From Leisingera aquimarina DSM 24565 (GTDB lineage: Bacteria > Pseudomonadota > Alphaproteobacteria > Rhodobacterales > Rhodobacteraceae), in NCBI RefSeq assembly GCF_000473165.1, contig NZ_KI421504.1, positions 62,001 to 126,000 on the forward strand: DNA of 64,000 nucleotides. The letters run 5' to 3'. Positions 36,388 to 47,496 of this stretch are shown piece by piece. The number at the start of each line of letters is the position of its first letter. Position 1 is the first letter of the stretch. The notes below the pieces were generated by a model. The model ran no database searches, was not told the DNA's origin, and saw nothing but the letters and a program-made list of their open reading frames with translations. Both the position numbers and the translations under genes were made by a program.

Positions 36388-37137
36388 ATGCGATTCAGCG
36401 TCCTTCCAGCAGCTTACCTTACTTTAATGGGCGCGGCCTGTTCCAGCGGTTACTCCGCTGGAACCATTCAGCAAGCCCCGTCATCAGCAGACGGCTTCAG
36501 TTATGAACAGCCCAGCGCTGTTCAGGATGCAGGAGGGAGGTACGACCCCGCGACTGACACCTTTGTCCCCGCTTCCCACGCCAGTGGCGGCCACAAGGTG
36601 TTGAACTCCACAGCAAGCCCAACAGATCTGAGTGACTCAGTTGCCTCGGCAAGTGCAACTGCACCAGCAGCACAGGGCCAAACCGTTGCGTTTTCTTCCC
36701 CATCGGTTAGCCCGGCAGGAGAAGTGCCATTACTGGTGCAAACCTGTGTGCAATCCGTTTCCGGAGCTTTCGGAACTGCTGATAAGCTGGCGCAGCAGGG
36801 ATACAAGCTGCAACGCGCTTCAGAGTCCCGCCGCAATTTTCATCGGAAATTCCCAATTTCCACTGTTGCGGCTCTAAACGGCTCGTACCGGTCCTCGGGC
36901 TTGGAACTGCGAGCAAATCCGCGGCGGTCCGAGAACTATTGCTCCGTCAAAATCACAAGCAATGAAAGCCCTGGCAACGTGACTGCCGCTTTGCGCAGCA
37001 CTCTTGTAAACGCAGGTTTTCGCGAGATTGGCGGTGGAACGTGGAGCAACGGCAGCAGGCAATTCAAGGTATCCCAGTTTCTGTCCGGCTCCAGAGTCGC
37101 CTGGACCACCTCGATCAACATCACTGAGGCTAGGTAG
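36388..37137 (+). CDS. putative lipoprotein of unknown function inserted between sucC and sucD
   Basis: 249 residues. The N-terminus [22 protein letters not shown] has a likely lipobox (MGAAC, less typical). A Ser/Ala/Pro-rich linker (about residues 25-110) leads to a C-terminal domain with Cys in VQTCVQSV and NYCSVKI, probably disulfide-bonded. It starts 5 bases after sucC, so it is cotranscribed. Base use looks A+T-richer than the flanking suc genes (CTT, TTA and GCA codons are frequent). No known family was recognised. Confidence 0.65.
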   Translation: MRFSVLPAAYLTLMGAACSSGYSAGTIQQAPSSADGFSYEQPSAVQDAGGRYDPATDTFVPASHASGGHKVLNSTASPTDLSDSVASASATAPAAQGQTVAFSSPSVSPAGEVPLLVQTCVQSVSGAFGTADKLAQQGYKLQRASESRRNFHRKFPISTVAALNGSYRSSGLELRANPRRSENYCSVKITSNESPGNVTAALRSTLVNAGFREIGGGTWSNGSRQFKVSQFLSGSRVAWTTSINITEAR

Positions 37138-37275
37138 CGTAATTTTGCACCCCTCGGATCATGTCACTCTAGGAGCCTTTCAAATGCAACGACCAACTGG
37201 CGGAAACAACACGATCATTGGGGAGCAGCAAGCTGTTCCAATGGCTGTTTCCCCCACTGTGCAAAGCCAAGCCTC

Positions 37276-38103
37276 GTGAAAGCCGCCGTCTACCTCATAG
37301 GCTTGCAGCAGGCCACAGGCCGGGCCGAGCTGATGCAGCGGGAGCTGGATCAGGCCGGGCTGTCTGCTGTGCGCATCGATGCGGTGGACAGTACCCAGGT
37401 CAGCCGCGAGGAAATGCTGAACCAGTGCGCACCTGAAGGTAACTGGGGTTATTTCCAGACCAAGGACATGGCCTGCACCCTCAGCCACGCTAGGGCCTGG
37501 CAGGCGCTTCTGGATTCAGATGCCGATGTGGCGCTGATCCTGGAGGATGACGTGTTTCTGTCGCCCGACACCGGCGCCTGGCTGAACGACCTGTCGTGGT
37601 GGCCGCAGGATGCCGGCATCGTCAAATTCGAACGCTGGCGGGCCAAAAAGCTGCAGGTCGCTCTTGGCAAGGATGGCTTTACCCATATGGGCCGCGAGGT
37701 GCGTCAGATGCTGTCCCGCCACGCGGGCGGTGCAGCCTATGTGATCTCCCGCCGGGCGGCACAGCACCTCTTGGACAGCCGTCCGTTTGAAATCACCCTG
37801 GACAACCTCCTGTTCAACTTTGACGCCTCGCTGCCCGCGCGTGCCGTCAAGGTCTATCAGGTCCAGCCCGCATTGGCCGAACAGGGCAATGAGGCCCCTG
37901 GCGAACACGCCATCGGCCCGGCGCGCCACCGCCCCAAGGGCTGGCCGCTGATCCGCCAGAAACTCCGGCGCGGGATCTATGAATTCCGCGGCGGTTTCAG
38001 AGTATTTCCCAGTGTGGTCCTGGGGCGGGCCACCCTCGAAAAAATCCGCTTCGACGGCCGATCCCTGGCCAATTCGCAGACCCAACACACACATACCGCT
38101 TGA
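37276..38103 (+). CDS. glycosyltransferase family 25 protein between sucC and sucD
   Basis: 275 residues. The GT25 (LOS/LPS galactosyltransferase-like) pattern is clear: an N-terminal [22 protein letters not shown], then [33 protein letters not shown] with the nucleotide-sugar metal motif EDD (about residue 92). [18 protein letters not shown] and the acceptor-side EITLDNLLF follow. It should add a sugar to a surface glycan from the cytoplasmic side. Its stop is 13 bases before sucD, so it is read through in the suc operon, an odd place for a surface-sugar gene. Confidence 0.85.
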   Translation: MKAAVYLIGLQQATGRAELMQRELDQAGLSAVRIDAVDSTQVSREEMLNQCAPEGNWGYFQTKDMACTLSHARAWQALLDSDADVALILEDDVFLSPDTGAWLNDLSWWPQDAGIVKFERWRAKKLQVALGKDGFTHMGREVRQMLSRHAGGAAYVISRRAAQHLLDSRPFEITLDNLLFNFDASLPARAVKVYQVQPALAEQGNEAPGEHAIGPARHRPKGWPLIRQKLRRGIYEFRGGFRVFPSVVLGRATLEKIRFDGRSLANSQTQHTHTA

Positions 38104-38116
38104 AGGAACCGACAAC

Positions 38117-39001
38117 ATGGCAGTCCTCATCGACGAAAACACCAAAGTTATCTGTCAGGGCTTCACCGGCTCGCAGGGCACTTTTCACTCTGAACAGGCC
38201 ATCGCCTATGGCACCAAAATGGTCGGCGGCGTCACCCCCGGCAAAGGCGGCATGGAGCATCTGGGCCTGCCGGTCTTCAACTCCGTGCATGAAGCCAAGC
38301 ATGTGACCGAAGCCAATGCCTCGGTGATCTACGTGCCGCCGCCCTTTGCCGCCGATTCCATCCTCGAAGCGATCGACGCCGAAATGGAAGTGATCGTCTG
38401 CATCACCGAAGGCATCCCGGTGCTCGACATGATGAAGGTGAAGCGGGCGCTGGAGACCTCCAAGTCGCGCCTGATCGGCCCCAACTGCCCCGGCGTGATC
38501 ACCCCCGACGCCTGCAAGATCGGCATCATGCCCGGCCATATCCACCGCCGCGGCTCGGTTGGCGTTGTGTCGCGCTCCGGCACCCTGACCTATGAGGCGG
38601 TGAAACAGACCACCGACGTGGGCCTCGGCCAGTCGACCTGCGTGGGCATCGGCGGCGACCCGATCAAAGGCACCGAGCATATCGACGTGCTGGAATGGTT
38701 CCTGGCGGATGACGAGACCGAAAGCATCATCATGATCGGCGAAATCGGCGGCTCCGCCGAAGAAGAAGCCGCCCAGTTCCTGGCCGATGAAGCCAAGAAG
38801 GGCCGCAAGAAGCCGGTTGCAGGCTTCATCGCAGGCCGCACCGCCCCTCCGGGCCGCCGCATGGGCCACGCGGGCGCGATTGTCGCCGGCGGCAAAGGCG
38901 GCGCCGAGGACAAGATCGAAGCGATGAAAGCCGCAGGCATCGTGGTCGCCGAAAGCCCGGCCGGCCTGGGCGAAGCGGTGCTGAAAGCGATCGGCAAGTA
39001 A
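38117..39001 (+). CDS. sucD: succinyl-CoA synthetase alpha subunit
   Basis: 294 residues from ATG 38117 ([24 protein letters not shown], the standard N-terminus). The CoA site is visible as GGVTPGKGG (about residues 38-46). The phosphorylated His is in the [16 protein letters not shown] signature (about 248-263). It forms the heterodimer or tetramer with SucC. GAAGGAACC precedes the start. Confidence 0.97.
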   Translation: MAVLIDENTKVICQGFTGSQGTFHSEQAIAYGTKMVGGVTPGKGGMEHLGLPVFNSVHEAKHVTEANASVIYVPPPFAADSILEAIDAEMEVIVCITEGIPVLDMMKVKRALETSKSRLIGPNCPGVITPDACKIGIMPGHIHRRGSVGVVSRSGTLTYEAVKQTTDVGLGQSTCVGIGGDPIKGTEHIDVLEWFLADDETESIIMIGEIGGSAEEEAAQFLADEAKKGRKKPVAGFIAGRTAPPGRRMGHAGAIVAGGKGGAEDKIEAMKAAGIVVAESPAGLGEAVLKAIGK

Positions 39002-39032
39002 GATGGCTCCCGCAGTGCGTCACGGCAGTGTC

Positions 39033-39095
39033 CAGCGCCCGTCCCGGCGGGGAGGGTGCGAAGCGCCCGCCCCGTGGGGGGCAGGATGGGCGCTG
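39033..39095. repeat. REP-like hairpin after sucD (related to 5005-5061)
   Basis: Outer arms CAGCGCCCGTCC (from 39033) and GGATGGGCGCTG (to 39095) pair with one G-T. The inside is rich in GGCGGGGAGG and CCCGCCCCG. The ends match those of the hairpin at 5005-5061 (CAGC[A/G]CCCG and GGGCGCTG). It is followed by GGCGCGCTGCGCC, also seen at 9274. Confidence 0.6.
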
Positions 39096-39131
39096 CCCGG
39101 CGCGCTGCGCCGGGCAAAGCGCGTACCAGAG

Positions 39132-39920
39132 ATGAAGGTGATTAAGCTTCTGCGCACGGCAATCACTGCAAGCGTATCTCTTACATTTTTCGGAACGGCA
39201 TCAGTATCGGCCTTCGACTTGCCTTCTGTGGAAACCGTTGTTGCGTTCTGCTCACAACCGTCCCCCGGCCCCAAGGGTTCACGATCTGCTTTTGAAAGGC
39301 GTGGCTGGACGCTTGCTTCTGAAGAACAAGCATTTGAGTTGCGGGAATGGAGAGCTGCCTACGCGACAATTTCCAGCTGGCAAAAAGGAACCTTGCCTTA
39401 CATGGCCCAAGCGATGGCCCGCCTTCGCTCGAACGAAGCTGGCCTTCAAGACTTCGGCACACTCACAGATGCTGAACTGTTTAAAGTCGTTCTTGATAGG
39501 GACACCGCCTCCGATGAGCCGCGGAGGTTTCCGACAATTTCACCTGTCTCGGTTACACTAAACACCCCTGAATCTGCATCAGCACGACTGCTCATCTCGT
39601 TCTCAGAAAACGGCAGAAGCGGCTGGAAACAAACCTGCTCACTGTATTCACTTGATGGCAGCAAAGCAGCCCGTACATTGGCGGCCGCCTTCAAAGATAG
39701 CTTGCCCACCGAATTTGATCGCGTTGCAAGCGGGAAGTTCGAACTTCCGCCCGTGAGTGACGATCCGACAGCGGTGTCACCGAAAGGCAGGTTCTTTCTC
39801 ACGGATGCAGCCGCGATTGAGAATTCCTTGAACATTTCATTAGACGCTCACGCCATGATCGAAATTTCATTGTCTATTGCTCCCCCCGCAGAAATCACAG
39901 CCGATGAGGCAAACCAATGA
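39132..39920 (+). CDS. secreted protein of unknown function between sucD and sucA
   Basis: 262 residues from ATG 39132. The N-terminus MKVIKLLRTAITASVSLTFFGTASVSAFD is a signal peptide, cleavage near SAF. The mature protein has Cys in VVAFCSQP and KQTCSLYS. I do not recognise a domain. Codon use is A+T-richer than the suc genes around it (many TCA, ACA, TTT and GAA codons). Its stop overlaps the sucA start (ATGA), so it is translated from the suc transcript. It resembles the gene at 36388 in style (secreted, two Cys, A+T-richer), although sequence homology is not obvious. Confidence 0.65.
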   Translation: MKVIKLLRTAITASVSLTFFGTASVSAFDLPSVETVVAFCSQPSPGPKGSRSAFERRGWTLASEEQAFELREWRAAYATISSWQKGTLPYMAQAMARLRSNEAGLQDFGTLTDAELFKVVLDRDTASDEPRRFPTISPVSVTLNTPESASARLLISFSENGRSGWKQTCSLYSLDGSKAARTLAAAFKDSLPTEFDRVASGKFELPPVSDDPTAVSPKGRFFLTDAAAIENSLNISLDAHAMIEISLSIAPPAEITADEANQ

Positions 39921-42868
39921 CCGACCAATCGCCCAACGACCTCTTCCACGCCTCCTCTTTCATGCAGGGGCACAATGCGGAGTATCTGGAGCAGCTTTAT
40001 GCCCAATACGCCAATGACCCGAACGCGGTGGACGCCGCCTGGGCTGAGTTCTTCCGCCAGATGGGCGACGCCGAACTCGACGTGAAGGCCGAAGCCAAGG
40101 GCCCCTCCTGGGCGCGCAGCGACTGGCCGCCGGCGCTGGATGACGACCTCACCGGCGCGCTGACCGGCGAATGGCCCGCCCCGGCCGAGACCAAGGGCGC
40201 AGGCAAGAAGATCAGGGACAAAGCCTCCGCCAAAGGCGTCGAGGTCACCGACGATCAGGTGCAGCGGGCAGTGCTGGACTCGATCCGGGCGCTGATGCTG
40301 ATCCGCGCCTACCGGATCCGCGGCCATCTGGCAGCGGACCTGGATCCGCTGGGCATGCGTGCCGCCTCTGCCCACCCGGAGCTGGACCCGAAATCCTATG
40401 GCTTCACCGATGGCGACTTGGACCGTCCGATCTTTATCGACAATGTGCTGGGCCTGCAGGTCGCCACCATGCGCCAGATCGTCGACATCGTGAAGCGCAC
40501 CTACTGCGGCACCTTTGCACTGCAGTACATGCATATTTCCAACCCCGAAGAATCCGCCTGGCTGAAGGAGCGGATTGAGGGGTACAACAAGGAAATCACC
40601 TTTACCCGCGAAGGCCGTAAGGCGATCCTCAACAAGATGGTCGAGGCGGAAGGGTTCGAGAAATTCCTGCACGTCAAATACACCGGCACCAAGCGGTTCG
40701 GCCTGGACGGCGGTGAAAGCCTGATTCCGGCAATGGAGCAGATCATCAAGCGCGGCGGCGCGTTAGGGGTGCGCGACATCGTGATCGGCATGCCGCACCG
40801 CGGCCGTCTGTCGGTGCTGGCCAATGTGATGCAGAAACCCTACCGCGCCATTTTCAACGAATTCCAAGGCGGCAGCTTCAAGCCCGAGGATGTGGACGGC
40901 TCCGGTGACGTGAAATACCACCTTGGTGCCTCGTCCGACCGTTCATTCGACGGCAACAACGTGCATCTTTCGCTGACCGCCAACCCCTCGCACCTGGAGG
41001 CGGTGAACCCGGTGGTGCTGGGCAAGGTCCGCGCCAAGCAGGACCAGCTGGGCGATACCGACCGCAGCCAGGTGCTGCCGATCCTGCTGCACGGCGACGC
41101 CGCTTTTGCCGGACAGGGCGTGGTGGCGGAATGCTTTGCGCTGTCGGGCCTGCGCGGCCACAAGGCCGGCGGCACCATGCATATCGTGGTGAACAACCAG
41201 ATCGGCTTCACCACCGCACCGCATTTCTCGCGTTCCTCGCCCTACCCCACCGACAACGCGCTGGTGGTTGAGGCGCCGATCTTCCACGTCAATGGCGACG
41301 ACCCCGAGGCCGTGGTACATGCTGCCCGCGTCGCCACCGAGTTCCGCCAGAAGTTCCACAAGGACGTGGTGCTCGACATTTTCTGCTACCGCCGGTTCGG
41401 TCACAACGAAGGCGACGAGCCGATGTTCACCAACCCGTTGATGTACAAGAAGATCAAGGGCCACAAGACGACGCTGACGCTTTATACCGACCGGCTGGTC
41501 AAGGATGGTCTGATCCCCGAGGGCGAGATCGAGGACATGAAGGCCGCCTTCCAGGCGCATCTCAACGAGGAGTTTGAGACGGGCAAGAATTACAAGCCCA
41601 ACAAGGCCGACTGGCTGGACGGGCGCTGGTCGCATCTGGATAAGAAAGACGCCGACTACCAGCGCGGCCGCACCGCGATCGCACCGGAAACCCTGGCTGA
41701 AATCGGCGCCTCGCTTAGCCGGGTGCCCGACGGTTTTCCGATGCACCGCACCGTGGGCCGCTTCCTGGATGCCCGAGGCAAGATGTTTGAGACCGGCCAG
41801 GGCTTTGACTGGGCGACGGGCGAGGCGATGGCCTTTGGCTCGCTGCTGCTGGAAGGCTATCCGGTGCGCCTTGCCGGACAGGACGCCACCCGCGGCACCT
41901 TCTCGCAGCGCCATTCCGGCATCGTCAATCAAGAGACCGAGGAGCGTTACTATCCGCTCAACAACATCCGCGCGGGCCAGTCGCATTACGACGTGATCGA
42001 CTCGGCGCTGTCGGAATATGCGGTGCTGGGGTTTGAGTACGGCTACTCGCTGGCTGAACCCAACGCGCTGACACTGTGGGAAGCCCAGTTCGGCGATTTC
42101 GCCAACGGTGCCCAAATCATGTTCGACCAGTTCATCTCCTCGGGCGAGTCGAAATGGCTGCGGATGTCCGGCCTTGTGTGCCTGCTGCCGCACGGGTTCG
42201 AGGGCCAGGGACCTGAGCACTCCTCCGCCCGTCTGGAACGCTTCCTGCAGATGTGCGGCCAGGATAACTGGATCGTGGCCAACTGCACCACGCCGGCGAA
42301 CTACTTCCACATTCTGCGCCGCCAGCTGCACCGCACCTTCCGCAAGCCGCTGATCATGATGACCCCGAAGTCGCTGCTGCGCCACAAGCTGGCGGTCAGC
42401 AAGGCGGAAGAGTTCACCACCGGCTCCAGCTTCCACCGGGTGCTGTGGGACGACGCCCAGCACGGCAACTCCGACACCCGGCTGGTGCCGGACGACAAGA
42501 TCAAGCGCGTCGTCATGTGCTCGGGCAAGGTCTATTACGACCTCTTGGAAGAACGCGACGCCCGCGGCATCGATGATATCTACCTGATGCGGGTCGAACA
42601 GTTCTACCCGTTCCCGGCGATCTCGATGGTGAAGGAGCTGGAACGCTTCAAGCAGGCGGAAATGGTCTGGTGCCAGGAAGAGCCCAAGAACCAGGGCGCC
42701 TGGACCTTTATCGAGCCCAACATCGAATGGGTGCTGACCCGCATCAAGGCCAAGCACACCCGGCCCGTCTATGCCGGCCGCGCCACCTCGGCCTCTCCTG
42801 CAACCGGCCTGGCCAGCCAGCACAAAGCCCAACAAGCAGCCCTCGTGAACGAAGCGCTGAGCATCTGA
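39917..42868 (+). CDS. sucA: 2-oxoglutarate dehydrogenase E1 component
   Basis: 983 residues, the normal size. It is the thiamine-diphosphate-dependent decarboxylase of the 2-oxoglutarate dehydrogenase complex. An N-terminal E2-binding helix (SFMQGHNAEYLEQLYAQYANDP) is followed by IGMPHRGRLSVLANVM (about residues 293-308), GDAAFAGQGVVAE (the ThDP GD motif, about 392-404) and RRFGHNEGDEPMFTNP. The C-terminal half carries GQDATRGTFSQRH and CLLPHGFEGQGPEHSSARLERFLQ. It overlaps the previous gene by 4 bases and lies 12 bases before sucB. Confidence 0.98.
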   Translation: MTDQSPNDLFHASSFMQGHNAEYLEQLYAQYANDPNAVDAAWAEFFRQMGDAELDVKAEAKGPSWARSDWPPALDDDLTGALTGEWPAPAETKGAGKKIRDKASAKGVEVTDDQVQRAVLDSIRALMLIRAYRIRGHLAADLDPLGMRAASAHPELDPKSYGFTDGDLDRPIFIDNVLGLQVATMRQIVDIVKRTYCGTFALQYMHISNPEESAWLKERIEGYNKEITFTREGRKAILNKMVEAEGFEKFLHVKYTGTKRFGLDGGESLIPAMEQIIKRGGALGVRDIVIGMPHRGRLSVLANVMQKPYRAIFNEFQGGSFKPEDVDGSGDVKYHLGASSDRSFDGNNVHLSLTANPSHLEAVNPVVLGKVRAKQDQLGDTDRSQVLPILLHGDAAFAGQGVVAECFALSGLRGHKAGGTMHIVVNNQIGFTTAPHFSRSSPYPTDNALVVEAPIFHVNGDDPEAVVHAARVATEFRQKFHKDVVLDIFCYRRFGHNEGDEPMFTNPLMYKKIKGHKTTLTLYTDRLVKDGLIPEGEIEDMKAAFQAHLNEEFETGKNYKPNKADWLDGRWSHLDKKDADYQRGRTAIAPETLAEIGASLSRVPDGFPMHRTVGRFLDARGKMFETGQGFDWATGEAMAFGSLLLEGYPVRLAGQDATRGTFSQRHSGIVNQETEERYYPLNNIRAGQSHYDVIDSALSEYAVLGFEYGYSLAEPNALTLWEAQFGDFANGAQIMFDQFISSGESKWLRMSGLVCLLPHGFEGQGPEHSSARLERFLQMCGQDNWIVANCTTPANYFHILRRQLHRTFRKPLIMMTPKSLLRHKLAVSKAEEFTTGSSFHRVLWDDAQHGNSDTRLVPDDKIKRVVMCSGKVYYDLLEERDARGIDDIYLMRVEQFYPFPAISMVKELERFKQAEMVWCQEEPKNQGAWTFIEPNIEWVLTRIKAKHTRPVYAGRATSASPATGLASQHKAQQAALVNEALSI

Positions 42869-42880
42869 GGATAAAGAGAC

Positions 42881-44401
<1,521 letters not shown>

Positions 44402-44404
44402 ACC

Positions 44405-44857
44405 TTGAGAGGAAAGCCTATCCAGCCGTTCAAAATCAGCGCGCCCAAGATTGGTGAAAGACCCAGTTTTGGGGCGCGCTGGTGCGGTATTAAGTGCCCT
44501 GATTGCGGACGCCTTCAATCACCGCTGGCTATGGAGCGAACCAACCCCTGGAGAGGTTTGAATAAGACCGACTTTCACCTTTGCGGAACCTGCGGCACAC
44601 ATCTCTTTCTGACCGGCAAGTTCCGCATCAGGCGTTTCTTCCTTTTGCTCGCTCCCGCATTTCTTGCTGTGATGGTACTCACATTATTCGTTTCTAACTG
44701 GTTGGGCGGGGTGACAACTGAAGGCCCGAAAAAAGGCGGACCAAATTTCGGCGTTTGGCTTTTCACGGTGATAACGATTTTCAGCGTCATCGGTGCCATC
44801 AGCGGCCGCCGGGAAGTGGTCAAGAGCGTCAAACTTGAAGATAGCCACATCCAATGA
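44405..44857 (+). CDS. zinc-ribbon membrane protein of unknown function after sucB
   Basis: 150 residues from a TTG start 3 bases after sucB. An N-terminal zinc ribbon (WCGIKCPDCGRLQ and LCGTCGTHLF, about residues 27-70) is followed by two membrane helices (FFLLLAPAFLAVMVLTLFVS and FGVWLFTVITIFSVIGAIS). The start codon and ribosome site are weak. Its stop overlaps the next frame's start by 4 bases. No family recognised. It is cotranscribed with the suc genes. Confidence 0.6.
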   Translation: MRGKPIQPFKISAPKIGERPSFGARWCGIKCPDCGRLQSPLAMERTNPWRGLNKTDFHLCGTCGTHLFLTGKFRIRRFFLLLAPAFLAVMVLTLFVSNWLGGVTTEGPKKGGPNFGVWLFTVITIFSVIGAISGRREVVKSVKLEDSHIQ

Positions 44858-45083
44858 CCCTCCCGCTCTGGGGCCTTGTCTGCCTCTCGATCCTTGTCCT
44901 GATCCACGTGAGCTTCGACAGCTTCCTCTTAAAGCTCTCAGTTGGTAACGCCTTGGCCGCCGGCCCGCGCGACACTTCCGTTACGCGCAGCGCTGGCCGG
45001 CCGGGCGCCGCTATCTGGCTGATCGCCGCCAGCGGCCTCGCCGCCATGCTTGCGGGGGTTCTCCTCGCATGCCCTATCCTCTT
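44854..45083 (+). pseudogene. truncated MAPEG-like membrane protein remnant
   Basis: Starts as a plausible gene (ATGA overlap; MTLPLWGLVCLSILVLIHVSFDSFLLKLSVGNALAAGPRD). The LxVGNxxxxGPRD pattern is like the N-terminus of MAPEG proteins. After a short GR-containing stretch it jumps to one more helix (WLIAASGLAAMLAGVLLACPIL), with the middle helices missing. The frame then enters a dispersed repeat at 45084 and stays open well past the next gene's start. An internal deletion and loss of the end are the simplest reading. The assignment to MAPEG is tentative. Confidence 0.5.
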
Positions 45084-45132
45084 GCCAAAAATATCCCGGG
45101 GGAGGCCCGCTAGGGCCGGGGGCAGAGCCCCC
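45084..45132. repeat. dispersed double-hairpin repeat, copy 2
   Basis: CAAAAATATCCCGGGGG followed by a GGCCC/GGGCC hairpin and GGGGGCAGAGCCCCC. It matches the order of elements in 29499-29551. It lies at the broken end of the MAPEG-like remnant. Confidence 0.65.
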
Positions 45133-45238
45133 ATTCCGAGAACCTTGCCGTTGACGCAGTCTTTATTGAGTGGAATCAAAGCGCTCCCCAACCGCATCAG
45201 GGCATCCTGCTGCCACCAAGGACAAAGGAGTAACACCA

Positions 45239-45508
45239 ATGACAACCCATGTACTCTGGCAGGCCGACGTGGCCGACTTCGACGCCTGGCTCACCGTCTT
45301 CCGGCAGGACAAGCGCAACCGCCAGGCCTCGGGCATCACCGACATGAATGTCTGGAGCGATCCGGACCGCAAGAACCACGCAGTCGCCCTCTTCGCAATC
45401 ACCGATCTGGAGAAGGCCCGCGCCTTTTTCGGCTCCGAAGAATTGGCAATGCACCTTGAACGCGACGGGGTCACCAATATCTCGATCAAAATGCTGACCC
45501 CGGTTTGA
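45239..45508 (+). CDS. small conserved cytoplasmic protein between sucB and lpd
   Basis: 89 residues from ATG 45239; AAAGGAG 8 bases upstream decides the start. The sequence (THVLWQADVADFDAWLTVFRQDKRNRQASG, then VWSDPDRKNHAVALFAITDLEKARAFF) has the alternating strand-helix pattern of a ferredoxin-like dimeric alpha-beta barrel, as in DUF1330 or antibiotic-monooxygenase-like proteins. No catalytic residues are evident. It belongs to the suc-lpd transcript by position; function unknown. Confidence 0.72.
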   Translation: MTTHVLWQADVADFDAWLTVFRQDKRNRQASGITDMNVWSDPDRKNHAVALFAITDLEKARAFFGSEELAMHLERDGVTNISIKMLTPV

Positions 45509-45576
45509 TCACACATTAACCATCCCCAAACGCGAGCTCCGAAAAACGGAACCGGGGCCAAAAGAGGAAACAGCCC

Positions 45577-46968
45577 ATGTCCCAATATGACGTCATCGTA
45601 ATCGGCGCCGGTCCCGGCGGCTATGTCTGCGCCATCCGCTGCGCCCAGCTGGGGCTGAAGACCGCCGTGGTCGAGGGGCGCGAGACCCTGGGCGGCACTT
45701 GCCTGAACGTGGGCTGTATCCCTTCCAAGGCGCTGCTGCATTCCACGCACCTGCTGCATGAGGCAGAGCACAACTTTGCCCATATGGGCCTCAAGGGCAA
45801 AAGCCCCTCGGTCGATTGGGACCGGATGAAAGCCTACAAGGACGAGGTCATCGGCCAGAACACCGGCGGCATCAAGTTCCTGTTCAAGAAGAACAAGATC
45901 GACTGGATCAAGGGCTGGGCCTCGATCCCCGCGGCCGGCAAGGTGCAGGTGGGCGATGAAGTGCACGAGGCCAAGAACATCGTGATCGCCTCCGGCTCCG
46001 TACCCTCGTCCATTCCGGGCGTGGAGATCGACGAGAAGATCGTGGTCTCCTCCACCGGCGCGCTGGAACTCCCGAAGATCCCCAAGAAACTAACCGTCAT
46101 TGGCGCCGGCGTCATCGGGCTGGAACTGGGCTCGGTCTATGCCCGTCTCGGCTCCGAGGTGACCGTGGTCGAATACATGGACGCGGTCTGCCCCGGCATG
46201 GACAAGGACGTGCAGCGCTCCTTCAAGCGGATCCTGGAGAAACAGGGCCTCAACATCATCCTGGGCGCCGCGGTGCAGGGGGTCGAGACCACCAAGACCA
46301 AGGCAAAGGTGAAATACCAGCCCAAGAAGGGCGGCGACGAGGTCACGCTGGACGCCGATGTGGTTCTGGTGGCGACGGGGCGTAAACCCTACAGCGAGGG
46401 CCTCGGCCTGGATGCGCTTGGCGTCAAAATGACCGAGCGCGGCCAGATCGCCGCTGACAACCACTGGCGCACCAATATCCCGGGCATCTATGCCATCGGC
46501 GACGTGATCGAAGGCCCGATGCTGGCGCATAAGGCCGAGGATGAGGGCATGGCGGTGGCCGATGTGATCGCAGGCAAGCATGGCCATGTGAATTACGGCG
46601 TGATTCCCGGGGTGGTTTACACCACACCCGAGGTTGCCAGCGTCGGCGCCACCGAGGACGCGCTAAAGGCCGAGGGACGCAAGGTCAAGGTGGGCAAGTT
46701 CATGTTCATGGGCAATGCCCGCGCCAAGGCCGTCGGCCAGGCCGAGGGCGGTTTTGTCAAAATCATCGCCGATAAGGAAACCGACCGCATCCTGGGTGCT
46801 GCCATCATCGGCCCGGCTGCGGGCGACATGATCCACGAGCTGTGCGTGGCAATGGAATTCGGCGCCTCCGCCGAAGACGTGGCGCTGACCTGTCATGCGC
46901 ATCCGACTTATTCCGAGGCGGTGCGCGAGGCCGCACTGGCCTGCGGCGACGGGCCGATCCACAGCTGA
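45577..46968 (+). CDS. lpd: dihydrolipoyl dehydrogenase (E3)
   Basis: 463 residues. It reoxidises lipoamide of the 2-oxoglutarate (and possibly pyruvate) dehydrogenase complex with NAD. The FAD motif is [21 protein letters not shown] (about residues 6-26) and the redox disulfide is [16 protein letters not shown] (about 39-54). The NAD motif is [21 protein letters not shown] (about 172-192), and the C-terminal His-Glu pair is [15 protein letters not shown] (about 442-456). AGAGGAAA precedes the start. It ends the suc region with a terminator. Confidence 0.98.
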   Translation: MSQYDVIVIGAGPGGYVCAIRCAQLGLKTAVVEGRETLGGTCLNVGCIPSKALLHSTHLLHEAEHNFAHMGLKGKSPSVDWDRMKAYKDEVIGQNTGGIKFLFKKNKIDWIKGWASIPAAGKVQVGDEVHEAKNIVIASGSVPSSIPGVEIDEKIVVSSTGALELPKIPKKLTVIGAGVIGLELGSVYARLGSEVTVVEYMDAVCPGMDKDVQRSFKRILEKQGLNIILGAAVQGVETTKTKAKVKYQPKKGGDEVTLDADVVLVATGRKPYSEGLGLDALGVKMTERGQIAADNHWRTNIPGIYAIGDVIEGPMLAHKAEDEGMAVADVIAGKHGHVNYGVIPGVVYTTPEVASVGATEDALKAEGRKVKVGKFMFMGNARAKAVGQAEGGFVKIIADKETDRILGAAIIGPAAGDMIHELCVAMEFGASAEDVALTCHAHPTYSEAVREAALACGDGPIHS

Positions 46969-46992
46969 GCCTGGCAATTCACCGAACGTAAC

Positions 46993-47020
46993 AAGGGGCA
47001 GCTCGCCGCAGCTGCCCTTT
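46993..47020 (+). terminator. rho-independent terminator of lpd
   Basis: GGGCAGC (46996-47002) and GCTGCCC (47011-47017) around an 8-base loop, extended by A-T and G-T pairs and ending in TTTTA. It lies 25 bases after the lpd stop. Confidence 0.85.
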
Positions 47021-47087
47021 TACGTTTGGCACGGCTGGCAATCCGCTCTTTACTGAGCCTCGATTCCATCCCGCTGGAGACACAGTC

Positions 47088-47396
47088 ATGGCCGTTTCAT
47101 TGCAAGTCATCTACCCCGTCAGTGACGGAAAAAAGTTCGACTATGCCTATTACGCAGACACCCACATGAAGATCGTGGACCAGCACATCGGGCCGCATCT
47201 GCAGTCCATTGTGGTGACCAAGGGGCTGGAGGGCGGGCCGGATGTCCCCGCGCCGTTTTTTGCCATCGCCACCATGACCTTTGCCGATCAGACGGCCATG
47301 GACACCGCGATGCAGGCAGCAGGGCCGGCTCTGGACGACATTCCGAATTTCACGGACGTCCAGCCGCAGGTCTTGATAGGCGAAGTCCTCCGTTGA
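47088..47396 (+). CDS. EthD domain protein
   Basis: 102 residues. The EthD pattern is visible: VSLQVIYPVSDGKKFDYAYYADTHMKIVDQHIGP, with the YYxxxH motif. The family forms small dimeric alpha-beta barrels first met beside ether-degradation genes; most members have no known reaction. GGAGA precedes the start. It is a single gene after the lpd terminator, converging with plsC. Confidence 0.82.
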   Translation: MAVSLQVIYPVSDGKKFDYAYYADTHMKIVDQHIGPHLQSIVVTKGLEGGPDVPAPFFAIATMTFADQTAMDTAMQAAGPALDDIPNFTDVQPQVLIGEVLR

Positions 47397-47443
47397 AGCA
47401 GCCAGCCCGGCACCCGCCGGGCAAAAATTCTTCAAAGAACTTT

Positions 47444-47469
47444 GCCAAGAAAATTCGAATTTTCTTGGC
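47444..47469. repeat. perfect 26-base palindrome between convergent genes
   Basis: The sequence from 47444 to 47469 equals its own reverse complement. It begins GCCAAGAAAATTC, with its centre in TTCGAA. As RNA it makes a 12-13 bp hairpin with an A/T-rich middle and T runs on both strands, so it may act as a bidirectional terminator for the EthD gene and plsC. Confidence 0.75.
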
Positions 47470-47496
47470 GCCGGAGAGCACCCCCGCTCCGGCGGA

